Notes under the pieces: generated by a model
The model's database searches: none
Seen by the model: the letters and a program-made list of their open reading frames with translations, nothing else
What the model was told of the DNA's origin: nothing
Assembly: GCA_947649615.1 (NCBI GenBank)
Contig: CANSSG010000006.1
Coordinates: 20,400 to 84,399, forward strand
DNA from: an uncultured Clostridia bacterium
GTDB lineage: Bacteria; Bacillota; Clostridia; Oscillospirales; Oscillospiraceae
Direction of reading: 5' to 3'
Length of the DNA: 64,000 nucleotides
Shown here: positions 7,682 through 16,700 of the stretch, piece by piece
Position numbering within the stretch: position 1 is the first letter of the stretch
Layout of the letters: every line of letters begins with the position of its first letter
Position numbers and translations under genes: made by a program

Positions 7682-7710
7682 ATTTTACATCAAATCCCAC
7701 TTGAATGCAA
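7682..7710 (-). promoter_or_regulatory. Promoter of the XRE-exporter operon
   Basis: On the minus strand TTGCAT (7705-7710), a 17-bp spacer and TAAAAT (7682-7687). TTGCATT and AATGCAA arms lie at the two ends of the promoter, which could form an autoregulatory operator. Confidence 0.6.
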
Positions 7711-7840
7711 GGCACGTATTTTTGACCAAAATCAACTGTGCATTGACCCTCTAAATCCAACGCATAATCCCGCCGTTCCCCTCATAGGCTGTATGGACAA
7801 CCGGCACAGCCGCCGAACAACCAATGAGGAGACTTTACAT

Positions 7841-8446
7841 ATGGAACCAACCAAAAACTTCGTCCAGCTTCGCGGAACGGCGGCGGGGGAACCCGAGCCT
7901 TCCCATGAAAACCACGGCCAGCAGTTTTACCGTTTTCCTTTTGCGGTCCGGCGGCTGTCGGGCCAGACGGACACCTTATGGGTCATTGCCACCGCCGGGC
8001 AGCTCCGCCGCCTGGAGCCTTTGACAGGCCGCCGCCTGGCGGTAGACGGCCAGCTTCGTTCCTTCAACAACAAAAGCGGCTGCGGGAGCCGCCTGGTGAT
8101 TTCGGTATTCGCCCAATTCCTGGCCCCTGACCCGGAGGAGGAGGATCAGAACCGCATCCTTCTGCGCGGCGTAATCTGCAAGCCCCCGGTTCTGCGGCGT
8201 ACGCCCTTAGGCCGGTGCATCTCCGACATGATGCTGGCGGTCAACCGCCGCTATGGCCGGGCGGACTACCTCCCCTGCATCGCCTGGGGCCAAGTCGCCA
8301 TGATTACGGGCAGCATGCTGGTTGGGGAGAGCCTTTCCCTGGAAGGCCGCGTCCAAAGCCGCGCCTACACCAAGGTCGTAGAGGGCTGCGCCCAGGAGCG
8401 GGTAGCCTTTGAAGTCAGCATCATGCACCTGGTAGATGATGACTAG
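7841..8446 (+). CDS. SSB-like protein with two OB-type domains
   Basis: A 201-residue protein. The C-terminal half has the single-stranded DNA-binding protein pattern: GVICKPPVLRRTPLGRCISD, then MLAVNRRYGRADYLPCIAWG, then LSLEGRVQSR. The N-terminal half repeats a weaker version (FVQLRGTAA, FYRFPFAVRRLSG, LAVDGQLRS), so two tandem OB folds are likely. It lacks the acidic C-terminal tip typical of the replicative SSB (it ends LVDDD). GAGGA at about 7825-7829 supports ATG 7841, and no in-frame ATG lies nearby upstream. The gene is monocistronic. It is probably an accessory SSB paralogue, and its role is unknown. Confidence 0.8.
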   Translation: MEPTKNFVQLRGTAAGEPEPSHENHGQQFYRFPFAVRRLSGQTDTLWVIATAGQLRRLEPLTGRRLAVDGQLRSFNNKSGCGSRLVISVFAQFLAPDPEEEDQNRILLRGVICKPPVLRRTPLGRCISDMMLAVNRRYGRADYLPCIAWGQVAMITGSMLVGESLSLEGRVQSRAYTKVVEGCAQERVAFEVSIMHLVDDD

Positions 8447-8451
8447 CCAAA

Positions 8452-8479
8452 AGCCGCCGCCCGTTCCCGGGCGGCGGCT
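8452..8479. terminator. Terminator between the SSB-like and helicase genes
   Basis: AGCCGCCGCCCG (8452-8463) pairs with CGGGCGGCGGCT (8468-8479), with AAAA on the far side. It serves the convergent SSB-like and helicase genes. Confidence 0.75.
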
Positions 8480-8497
8480 AAAATCAACCTGCGGTTA

Positions 8498-10747
8498 TTA
8501 TCTCCTGCGTCCCCAGCCCCGTCCCTGGGACCGTCTTTCCCGCTGAAAGCAGGCGTCGCACAGCCTTCCCCTGTGGTGCAGGGCCAGCGCCTTTCCGCAC
8601 CGGCCGCAAAAGCGGATGTTGTTGCGCAGGCGGTGAAGCAATATCTCATTGATCTCCTCCGCCACCTCCTCCCTGGCGTCATAGAGCTTGTCCTCATCCA
8701 CGGGGCATTGGAATGCCTTGGAGAAGGAGAAATACAAATCCAGCTTTTTGTAATACAGCTCCAGTTCCGGCAGCGTAGGCGCATCCTCCGGCAGCCCCGG
8801 CTGTTCGATGCCCTCCCCCTGCTGCCAGCGGCGGAGGAAGTGGAAGAACAAATCCCGCAGCGCGTCCTCCGTTTCATCGAAGGGAATATTCGCGGCCCGC
8901 AATTCCTGCTCCCTGGTAAGCAGAAAGCCCATCTCCCGCATTTTGGAGATAATGGTAATATACCTGGTAATATCCAGCTTCCGGTAAGGCTCCACCGTAG
9001 GCATTTTGTTCCATTCCACCAGCACCTCCAGCAGGTCAAACTCCGCCTGCAAGACCAAGTCGGAGAACCCTGCCACGGCGTATTCCAGCGGCGGCGTCAC
9101 CGCTTCCAGCCCCGCCCGGATAAATTCCAGGTTTTGCGTCGCGCCCACATAGCCCTTGTTGTACATCCCGTACCGCCCCGCCCGGCCGGCGATCTGCTTG
9201 ATTTCCTCCGGCTTGAGCATCCGCCGCTCCACGCCGTCGAATTTTTCCGTTTCCATAAAGATAATCCGCCGGATGGGCAGGTTCAGCCCCATGCCGATGG
9301 CGTCGGTAGACACGATATAGGACATCTCCCCCGCCAAAAACCCTTCCATCTGCTTCCGCCGGGTGGCGTAAGGCAGCGCGCCATAAATAATCGCAGGTTC
9401 CTTCCCACTCTGCCGCAGGTCCTCGGCCACACTGAGCACCCCCACCTTGGAGAAGGTGATAAGCGCGTCCCCGGGCTGAACCCGCTGGGGGTCTACGGTT
9501 CTGGGCATACAGACGAGAGGGGTCGTCCTCTGGTGTTCGATCACCTCATAGCTGTCCCCGCAGCTTTCAATCATCCGCAGCAGCAGGTGCTTTGCTTCCG
9601 GCGCGGCGCACAGATGCACCTCCGGGGCCAGCACCCCCAGGATTGCCCTGGTCCAAGCGTACCCCCGCTGTCCATCCGCAATCATCTGGCACTCGTCGAT
9701 CACGGCAACATCCCAGCGCCGTTTCATATCCAGCTTCTCGGCGGTAGCGGCCATATGGGTGTCATCCTCCCGGAAGTCCTCTTCCTCCCCGGTAGACAAG
9801 CTGCAATCCACCCCGGCCTTCAGCAGCGTTTCCTGGGCTTCCAGGGCCAGCAGCCGCAAGGGCGCCAAATACACCCCGGTTTCCGCCTGCCTGAGCCGCT
9901 GGAACCCGGCATAAGTTTTCCCCGTATTGGTGCCGCCCAAGTGCAGCACAAACCGCCGGTGCATCGCCCTGGCGTCCGGATATTCGTCCTTGGGGTTCAG
10001 GGCGGTCAGCAGGTTAAGGCTGGTTCGGATCGCCTTAGGCACATACCAAACCGACCACACGGACCCCAGCCCTTCCTTAAAAAGCTGGGAGACCGGGAAG
10101 CCCTCCATCCGGAGCATCGCTTCCGCGTCCGCTTCCGGCTGGGCGGCGGCGAACTCCGCCAGTGCCTCCTCCGCCACATGCCGCAGCACATAGGGGTATC
10201 TGGCGCAAACCTCCTTGGCGAAGGGGCTGTCCGCCCGGCCCCCCAGCCACGCCCCGGCCATCAAAAAGCACCGCCAGCCGCCTGGAACGCCTCCAGTCCC
10301 CCGGCAGTCCTCCAAAGCCAAAAACTCCTTCATCCACGCCTGCATCTGGGCGTCCCCCGCGCCCCGGCCCTTGGTCATGGAGGGGAGCCGCACCATAAGC
10401 GCCTGATGGTAAAACCCGGCCAGCAGCCAGGGCGCGGCATCTTCCTTTCCGGCGTCCTCCCAGGCCTGTTCCAGGAGGAACCGGGCATACCGCCCGCCCG
10501 GGTGCTGTTCCCTGCGGGGCTTCTGTTTCCCGCGCCCCTTGACAAATGCCTGGCACAGCTCCGCCTCCCGCACTTCTTTTCTCTCCCAAAGCTCCATAGG
10601 GCGTCCCTTCACGAACCCCAGCCGGGGCGCGGGCAGCAGCGCGGCAATCAGTTCGTCCGTCCACCCCCGCTCCTTCAGCGCGAAAGCGGACCACCCGTTG
10701 CTTGTTTTATGAGACAAGCCCATCCCTCCTTCCTGCTGCGGGTTCAT
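8498..10747 (-). CDS. SUV3-like superfamily 2 RNA/DNA helicase with C-terminal zinc ribbon
   Basis: A 749-residue protein. Residues 1-265 are a family-specific N-terminus. Walker A GGTNTGKT is at 271-278, motif II is DECQ (351-354), as in the SUV3 RNA helicases rather than DEAD or DEAH, and motif VI QIAGRAGRYG is at 518-527. The C-terminus carries Cys714, Cys717, Cys730 and Cys733 in CGRC...CDAC, a likely zinc ribbon, then an Arg-rich tail. SUV3 acts with mitochondrial RNA degradation in eukaryotes, and the bacterial role is little known. ATG 10747 has almost no leader and a poor ribosome site. ATG 10723 has GGAGG only one base away, so the start is uncertain. Confidence 0.85.
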   Translation of the reverse strand: MNPQQEGGMGLSHKTSNGWSAFALKERGWTDELIAALLPAPRLGFVKGRPMELWERKEVREAELCQAFVKGRGKQKPRREQHPGGRYARFLLEQAWEDAGKEDAAPWLLAGFYHQALMVRLPSMTKGRGAGDAQMQAWMKEFLALEDCRGTGGVPGGWRCFLMAGAWLGGRADSPFAKEVCARYPYVLRHVAEEALAEFAAAQPEADAEAMLRMEGFPVSQLFKEGLGSVWSVWYVPKAIRTSLNLLTALNPKDEYPDARAMHRRFVLHLGGTNTGKTYAGFQRLRQAETGVYLAPLRLLALEAQETLLKAGVDCSLSTGEEEDFREDDTHMAATAEKLDMKRRWDVAVIDECQMIADGQRGYAWTRAILGVLAPEVHLCAAPEAKHLLLRMIESCGDSYEVIEHQRTTPLVCMPRTVDPQRVQPGDALITFSKVGVLSVAEDLRQSGKEPAIIYGALPYATRRKQMEGFLAGEMSYIVSTDAIGMGLNLPIRRIIFMETEKFDGVERRMLKPEEIKQIAGRAGRYGMYNKGYVGATQNLEFIRAGLEAVTPPLEYAVAGFSDLVLQAEFDLLEVLVEWNKMPTVEPYRKLDITRYITIISKMREMGFLLTREQELRAANIPFDETEDALRDLFFHFLRRWQQGEGIEQPGLPEDAPTLPELELYYKKLDLYFSFSKAFQCPVDEDKLYDAREEVAEEINEILLHRLRNNIRFCGRCGKALALHHRGRLCDACFQRERRSQGRGWGRRR

Positions 10748-10755
10748 TCCCCTAT

Positions 10756-10784
10756 AGTATAGCCCAGAACCCGAAAATCTTCAA
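10756..10784 (-). promoter_or_regulatory. Promoter of the SUV3-like helicase gene
   Basis: On the minus strand TTGAAG (10779-10784), a 17-bp spacer and TATACT (10756-10761). The start of transcription would fall within a few bases of ATG 10747, so that start would be nearly leaderless. Confidence 0.6.
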
Positions 10785-10806
10785 CGACAGAATTTTATTG
10801 AAAATC

Positions 10807-10835
10807 TTTACATCCTCTCACAATATGCTTATAAT
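10807..10835 (+). promoter_or_regulatory. Promoter of the iron-sulfur flavoprotein gene
   Basis: TTTACA (10807-10812), a 17-bp spacer and TATAAT (10830-10835), close to consensus. It is back to back with the helicase promoter. Confidence 0.75.
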
Positions 10836-10890
10836 AGACGCATAAGCTAGGAAAGTGTTCCAACCTCCCAATCAAGAAAGGATGACGGCA

Positions 10891-11508
10891 ATGAAGGTAT
10901 TGATGATCAACGGCAGCCCCCGCCCCAACGGCAACACTGCGGCGGCCCTCGGCGAGATGGCCCGGATTTTCCAGCAGGAGGGCATTGAAACGGAGCTTCT
11001 CCACGTTGGTGGCAAGGACATCCGGGGCTGTATCGCCTGTGGGAGCTGCGCGGAAAAGGGCAGATGCGTCTTTGACGATCTGGTCAACGAGACCGCCCCC
11101 AAGTTCGAGGCCTGCGACGGCCTGGTAGTAGGCAGCCCGGTGTACTACGCCTCTGCCAACGCCACCTTGGTCGCCTTCCTCACCCGGCTGTTTTACAGTA
11201 CGCCCTTCCCCAAGACCATGAAAGTAGGCGCGGCGGTTGTCGCGGCCCGCCGGGGCGGGCTGTCGGCCTCCTTTGACGAGCTGAACAAATTCTTCGCCAT
11301 ATCCGGCATGCCCATCGCCACCAGCCAGTATTGGAACAGCGTCCACGGCCGTCTCCCCGGCGAAGCGGCCCAGGACGCGGAGGGGATGCAGACCATGCGC
11401 ACCCTGGCCCGGAACATGACGTTCCTGATGCGGGGCGTCGCCCTGGCGAGGGAGGCGTACGGCCTTCCGGAAAAGGAGCCGCCCCAGCGCACCAATTTCA
11501 TCCGGTAG
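10891..11508 (+). CDS. Iron-sulfur flavoprotein (flavodoxin-like NAD(P)H:FMN reductase family)
   Basis: A 205-residue soluble protein. The FMN phosphate loop GSPRPNGNT is at residues 8-16, and GSPVYYASAN mid-protein contributes the isoalloxazine site. Cys47, Cys50, Cys53 and Cys59 form the compact C-x2-C-x2-C-x5-C motif of the Isf family, which binds a 4Fe-4S cluster next to FMN and serves in electron transfer and oxidant defence in anaerobes. AGAAAGG about 10 bases upstream supports ATG 10891 rather than ATG 10882. It is monocistronic with its own promoter. Confidence 0.88.
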   Translation: MKVLMINGSPRPNGNTAAALGEMARIFQQEGIETELLHVGGKDIRGCIACGSCAEKGRCVFDDLVNETAPKFEACDGLVVGSPVYYASANATLVAFLTRLFYSTPFPKTMKVGAAVVAARRGGLSASFDELNKFFAISGMPIATSQYWNSVHGRLPGEAAQDAEGMQTMRTLARNMTFLMRGVALAREAYGLPEKEPPQRTNFIR

Positions 11509-11560
11509 CCCGGCCCGAACCCCCTCTCAAAAAAGCTGCAAAGCATCTTTTTTAAACCGC

Positions 11561-11582
11561 GCGGCGGGCTTCAGCCCGCCGC
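11561..11582. terminator. Hairpin between convergent genes
   Basis: GCGGCGGGC pairs with GCCCGCCGC around TTCA. It overlaps the last codons of the minus-strand DUF3786 gene and lies 52 bases after the flavoprotein gene. A T-run (TCTTTTTT at 11545-11553) precedes it on the plus strand. Confidence 0.5.
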
Positions 11583-12191
11583 CTCCATCATTTCCCGCAG
11601 CCGTTCCAGCAGATGCCCCGCCGCGTAGTAAGTGGTTTCATACCGCATAAACGCCAGCGTCCGCCTGTCCCACATGATCTTGAGCACGGGTTCGAACTCG
11701 TCGTCCCCGTCCCAGAATTGCAGCATCACGGGAAAGAAGTCAAACAGGGGAATGGTATACGACACATCCCCCACCTTTCCTGGCAAACCGCCCAGCCGCT
11801 CGCAGGCATCCCGCAGCTCCCGGCGCCGCCCGGCGAAGGCCTTCGCGCTGCCGTCAAAGAGGTTCCCGCCCAGGTAAGCGGTTTTCGTGACGCCATCCAG
11901 GTCATTGACCCGCACAAACTCCCCGCTGAGGCGGCAGTCCTCCTTCGACCCGCACAGCACGTCAAAGATGGTCATGACCTCGTTAAACCCGGCGTGTTCC
12001 AGCCCCGGCAGCCGTTCCACCCGCCCGGTTTTCCGGTTGATGCGGTACTTCCGGGCGGCGAAGCGGATGTAGAGGAACCCCTCGTCGCTGTCCAGCCGGA
12101 ATTTTCGGATCATGGCTTCCTGGTCGTACCCGGCAAAGGACCCTTCCACCCGGTCGCGGGTGATATCGTAATTAGACTTGCGTTCTTCCAT
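11571..12191 (-). CDS. DUF3786 family protein
   Basis: A 206-residue soluble protein. The C-terminal part shows the family pattern: a DYSYTIPLFDFFP-like stretch, LQFWDGDDEFEP and FMRYETTYYAAGHLLE. DUF3786 proteins occur in anaerobes and have no assigned function. GGGAGG six bases before ATG 12191 fixes the start. A longer in-frame reading would cross the upstream terminator. It lies 53 bases after the isomerase gene but a terminator separates them, so it may be transcribed by read-through or from a promoter I do not see. Confidence 0.8.
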   Translation of the reverse strand: MEERKSNYDITRDRVEGSFAGYDQEAMIRKFRLDSDEGFLYIRFAARKYRINRKTGRVERLPGLEHAGFNEVMTIFDVLCGSKEDCRLSGEFVRVNDLDGVTKTAYLGGNLFDGSAKAFAGRRRELRDACERLGGLPGKVGDVSYTIPLFDFFPVMLQFWDGDDEFEPVLKIMWDRRTLAFMRYETTYYAAGHLLERLREMMEAAG

Positions 12192-12202
12192 CTCGAACCT
12201 CC

Positions 12203-12241
12203 CAAAAGGCCCGTGGGTTTTCTGCAAACCCACGGGCCTTG
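12203..12241 (-). terminator. Terminator after the fucose-isomerase-family gene
   Basis: On the minus strand AAGGCCCGTGGGTTT pairs with AAACCCACGGGCCTT over a short loop, followed by TTTT. It ends the long glycan-utilisation transcript. Confidence 0.8.
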
Positions 12242-12244
12242 TTT

Positions 12245-13723
12245 TCATTGAAACGGGTTTTCCCCGGGATAGGGCAGGCTGGCGGGCTGGTTGTAGGCGA
12301 TGTCCTGGATGCCTAGGTACTTAAACACCTCAAACAGCGCCTTCCCCCAGTGTCCAAAGGCCACGGCCCCATGGTGGGGATACCGCTTGGCGATCAGCAC
12401 ATGGCGGTAGAACCGGTCCATTTCCGGGATGGCGAAGGCCCCGATAGACCCGAAGCTCTCGCAGTCCACGTCCAGCACCGACCCCTGGGCCACATAGGCC
12501 CTAAGCTGTGTATCGGCCCCGGACTGAAGCCGGAAGAAGGTAATATCTCCCGCCTTAATATTCCCTTCCATCGTCCCCCGGGTAATATCCGGTTCGGGCA
12601 GGTCCGGCTCCAGGTCCCGTTTCATAATGAGCTGATAGCCCATATGGGGGTTTTTCAGCAGGGCGCAGGAGGTATTCCCGCAGTGGAAGCCCATAAAGGT
12701 CTCGTTCAGCCGGCAGCTATATTTGCCCCGGATGCCCTTTTCATAAATCGCCGCAGGCACGGTATTGTTAATATCCAGCAGGGTCGTTGGTGCGCCGGAC
12801 ACGCAGACGCCTATGTACTCGCTGAGCGCCCCATAAATATCCACCTCGCATGCCACGGGGATTCCCCGCGCCGCCAGGCGGCTGTTGACGTAGCAGGGTA
12901 CGAACTTGAACTCGGTCTGGAACGCGGGCCAGCACTTGTTGGCGAAGGCCACATACTGCCTTGTCCCCTTATGCTCCTCCATCCAGTCCAGCAGGGTCAG
13001 CTCATACTGGGCCAGCCGGGGCAGGATGCCGCCATAGGGATTGTTCCCGCCCAATTCCGCTTCCATCTCCGCGATTTTAGCGGGGATGCGCCCATCGCCC
13101 GCATGCTTGTTGTAGGCAGCCAGCAGGTCCAGCTCGGAATTCTCCTCCACCGCCACGCCCAGGTCATACAGGGCCTTGATGGGCGCGTTGCAGGCCAGGA
13201 AGTCATCGGGCCTGGGGCCGAAGGTAATGACCTTCAGCCCCTTCAGCCCCAGGATCGCCCGCGCGATAGGCGCAAACTCCCGGATTTTCTCCGCCAGTTC
13301 CCCGGCGGTCCCCACGGGGTATTCGGGGATATAGGCGGTTTTCCCCCGCAGCCCCAGGTTATAGGAGCAGTTGAGCATCCCGCAGTAGGCGTCGCCCCGC
13401 CCGTCGTGGAGGTCGCCGTCGCCCTCAGCGGCGGCCACATACATAATAGGCCCATGGAACCACTGCGCGAGCAAGGTTTCAGGCGTCTCCGGCCCGAAGT
13501 TGCCCAGGAACACCACCAGCGCATTGACACCGTTGGCCTTCACATCCCGGACGGCCTCCTTCGCCTGCACTTCGTTTTCCACAATCACGGGGCATTCATA
13601 AAGCCCCCCGCCATAAGCCGCCTTCAGCGCCTCCCGCCGCCGCCGGCTGAGGGAAGCGGGAAAGCAGGAGCGGGACACGGCAATCACGCCCAGCTTGACT
13701 TCCGGAATATTGCACAGTTCCAT
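12245..13723 (-). CDS. L-fucose/L-arabinose isomerase family protein
   Basis: A 492-residue soluble enzyme of the fucose isomerase superfamily, which interconverts aldoses and ketoses with a divalent metal. Visible features are the N-terminal Rossmann-like half (LVVFLGNFGPETPETLL), the central CYVNSRLAARGIPVACEVD segment, and the C-terminal metal-site block with GFHCGNTSC and AFGHWGKALFEV. The exact sugar cannot be read from sequence. Its place directly after the GH38 and GH130 genes suggests it processes a monosaccharide released from host glycans, such as fucose or mannose. The gap to GH38 is 22 bases with GGAGG inside, so they are co-transcribed. Confidence 0.82.
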   Translation of the reverse strand: MELCNIPEVKLGVIAVSRSCFPASLSRRRREALKAAYGGGLYECPVIVENEVQAKEAVRDVKANGVNALVVFLGNFGPETPETLLAQWFHGPIMYVAAAEGDGDLHDGRGDAYCGMLNCSYNLGLRGKTAYIPEYPVGTAGELAEKIREFAPIARAILGLKGLKVITFGPRPDDFLACNAPIKALYDLGVAVEENSELDLLAAYNKHAGDGRIPAKIAEMEAELGGNNPYGGILPRLAQYELTLLDWMEEHKGTRQYVAFANKCWPAFQTEFKFVPCYVNSRLAARGIPVACEVDIYGALSEYIGVCVSGAPTTLLDINNTVPAAIYEKGIRGKYSCRLNETFMGFHCGNTSCALLKNPHMGYQLIMKRDLEPDLPEPDITRGTMEGNIKAGDITFFRLQSGADTQLRAYVAQGSVLDVDCESFGSIGAFAIPEMDRFYRHVLIAKRYPHHGAVAFGHWGKALFEVFKYLGIQDIAYNQPASLPYPGENPFQ

Positions 13724-13745
13724 ATTACGCTGCCTCCTATATTTA

Positions 13746-16700
13746 TTACTTCAGCAGAATGGTCTTGATCTCGTAGGGCTTGGTGAGGAAGCATACCTTG
13801 CCGTCCACCACGGGCAGCTCCTCCTCAACCTCTTCCAGCAGGTTGCAGCTATAAGCCTTCGCGGTGCCTGCGGGTACATGGAGGACGGTCTTTGTCCGGG
13901 CGTTCTCGCTCTCGTAGAGCCGCAGCACAGTACCGTCCCCATTTTCCGCCTGCTTGACGGTCTCCAGCACCACGTTCTTCTGCTCCACGGAAGCCAGGGA
14001 GAACGCTTCCCCGGGCCGTCCGGCGTCCAAAGCCCTGGCGGGCTGATTAAGGAAGTAGCTTTCCCGCACGGTTCCAGCCTCCCGCCAAGACCCGGCGTGG
14101 GGATAGAGGGCGTAGGTAAACACATGTTCCTCCTGGTCGGCCACGGGGTTTGGCTCAATGCCGGACTTGATAAGGGTCAGGCTGACCACGCCGTCCCGGA
14201 CGCTGTGGCCGTACTTGCAGTCGTTGAGCAGGCTCACGCCGTAATGCCCCTCGGAAAAGTCCATCCACTTCTGCCCGCAGACCTCAAACCGGGCCTTATC
14301 CCAGCTGGTATTGGTGTGGACCTTCCGGGTGAGGTTGCCGAACTGAATCTCGAAGGTGGCCTCATCGCTGTGGATATCCACCGGGAACTCGGCCTTGAGC
14401 AAATGCTGGTGCTGCTTCCAATCCACCCAGGTCTCAAAGTCGATCCGCCGGGAGTTGGCATAGAAGCAGACCTTCTGCTTAACGGTAGTCAGGCTGATTT
14501 TATATTCCAGTTCCACTGCGGCCCGCACCGGGCCATCCTCCACCCAGGTCATCTTGACCAGATGATCCACCGGCCAGGACTTCTCGGTATAGAACATATC
14601 AATATCCCAGTTATCGTAATAAATGGGCTTATCCTCGAACATCCGCAGCATGTTGGCGGCCTTCCCCGCCTGCACCAGCTCCCGGTCGTTCTCCTTGTCG
14701 AACAGGGAGGAGAGATGCCCTTGGGCATCGAACGCCACCCGGTAGAAGGGCGTCTCAATATGCCGCTCGTCCGTCCGGGCAAAGGGGCTGGCCGCAGCCC
14801 CGGCGTTGGCCTTGGCGAAGGTCTTCCACCCCTTGGCGGGAAGCCCTTCCACGAAAGCCACCGCGCCGCCGCTGGTCTTCTGCACGGGGAACACCCGGCC
14901 GTTTTCATCGCACAGCGCCTCCGCGCTGGTCTCGCCCAGTTCCACGACGCCATCCCGGGCGAAGCCGGTGGTATTGAACACGGTCACGCCCTCGCCCTGG
15001 CCCGCCAGGGCGGCCAGCCGCTGGCGGAGCAGCTCCCCGGCGGTCTCCGCGATTTCTGCGTACTCCCGCTTGGTAACCTCATAGACCTCATGGATGGAGG
15101 AGCCGGGCAGGATGTCATGGAACTGGTTAATCAGCACGGTTTTCCACATCCGGTCCAGTTCCGCCGCCGGATACGGGAACTGCTTCGCGGCCAGCACGGA
15201 AGCCAGTTCCAAATCCATCAGCAGCAGCTCGCTCTTGCGGTTCCCCCGCTTATTGCGGGCCATGGAGGTATAGGTGCCGCGATGGTACTCGAAGTAGAAC
15301 TCGCCCTCCCAGGTCTCCAGCCGGGGATTATCCTTGACCCGCTCTTCCAGTTCCTCGAAGAACTTCCGGGAGAACTCCTGGCGCACCTTGGGGATGCCGC
15401 GTACGCCCTTTTCCATACGGACGGAGGTTTCCAGCATTTCCCGGGTGGGTCCGCCGCCGCCGTCGCCGTAGCCATAGGAGATCAGGATATCGTTATTGAT
15501 TTCCTTATTCTGGTAACGCTCCCAGCCGCCCATAATGGCGTCAGGATGAAGCATCCCGTTATAGGTGGTAAAGAAGTTGCTTGCCGGCTGCCCGGTCCCC
15601 AGGGTGGTAATGAGGTGGGTCAGGACCTCGGTCCCATCAATTCCCCGCCACATCATGGTGTCGTTTGGTACCTTGTCAATCTGGTTCCAGGAGAGTTTTG
15701 TGGTCATAAAGTAGTCTACGCCGGACTTCTTCATAATCTGGGGCAGCGCGCCGGAGTAGCCGAACACGTCGGGCAGCCAGAGGATCCGGTTGTCCACGCC
15801 GAACTCATCCTTAAAGAACCGCTTCCCGTGCATAAACTGCCGCACCAGGGACTCGCCGGAGGTTAGGTTGCAGTCTGGCTCCACCCAGGTGCCGCCTTCC
15901 GGCTCCCAGCGGCCCTCCCTGACCCGCTCCTTAAGCCGCTCATAGAGGGCGGGATAGCGCTCCTTCAGGAAGTAGTACAGCACGGGCTGGCTGGACATAA
16001 AGCGGTAGCTGGGGAACTCCTCCATCAGCTTGAGGACGGTAGCGAAGCTGCGGACCACCTTTTCCTGGGTCTGGGCGACGGTCCACCACCACGCCACGTC
16101 GATATGGGTATGGCCGATGCAGGTTGCCACCACGCCGTCCCAGCCGCCCATCTTCTCATAGAGGTTTTCGGTCACATAGGCCTGGGCCTTTTCCAGGGAG
16201 GCATAGAACCCCTCGGAATACGGCTCCCGCAAATCCAGCAGGTTGATGGTGTCGTTGAGCACGGTCTGGATCGCCAGCCGGTTCTGGTCATCCTCCTGCA
16301 TCCGGGAGAAGGCCCGCAGGGGGACCTGCAAATCCCAATACAGCCGGTTGATCGCCTCATCCTGCTCATAAAGTTCCACCAGGAAGCGGAACTCGGAGTG
16401 GAGGGTGCCGGTATAGGCCTGGATATCCACCCGGAGCTTTTCCCCGGCGGGGGCGTGTTCAAAGAGCCTGACTTCCCGGTGGTTCATATCCAGCCCTTGG
16501 GTTTCCTTCCCATTGAGGAACAGGAGGAACTGGGGATTCTTCCCATCGTCCCACTCCTCGATTTGGGTCCGGACCTTCATCCAGACGGACTTCCCCTCCA
16601 GGTTGCCGGGGATTACGATATCCCCCCGGAACCAGTAGTGCTCATCCGGGCCATACCAGTGCATGGTATTCCCGTCGAAGCCCTCCCACGCCGCTTCCCC

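Noticed and set aside
8573..10762. A 729-codon plus-strand open frame opposite the helicase gene
   Set aside because: It has the same artefact pattern, rich in Pro, His, Gln and Arg. The opposite strand encodes a helicase with all motifs.
12350..13768. A 472-codon plus-strand open frame opposite the isomerase gene
   Set aside because: Antisense artefact. The isomerase reading is supported by family blocks and a ribosome site.
13695..15866. A 723-codon plus-strand open frame opposite the GH38 gene
   Set aside because: It is antisense to a clear alpha-mannosidase, has low-complexity His/Leu/Gly-rich composition and no ribosome site. It is a by-product of GC-rich codon use.
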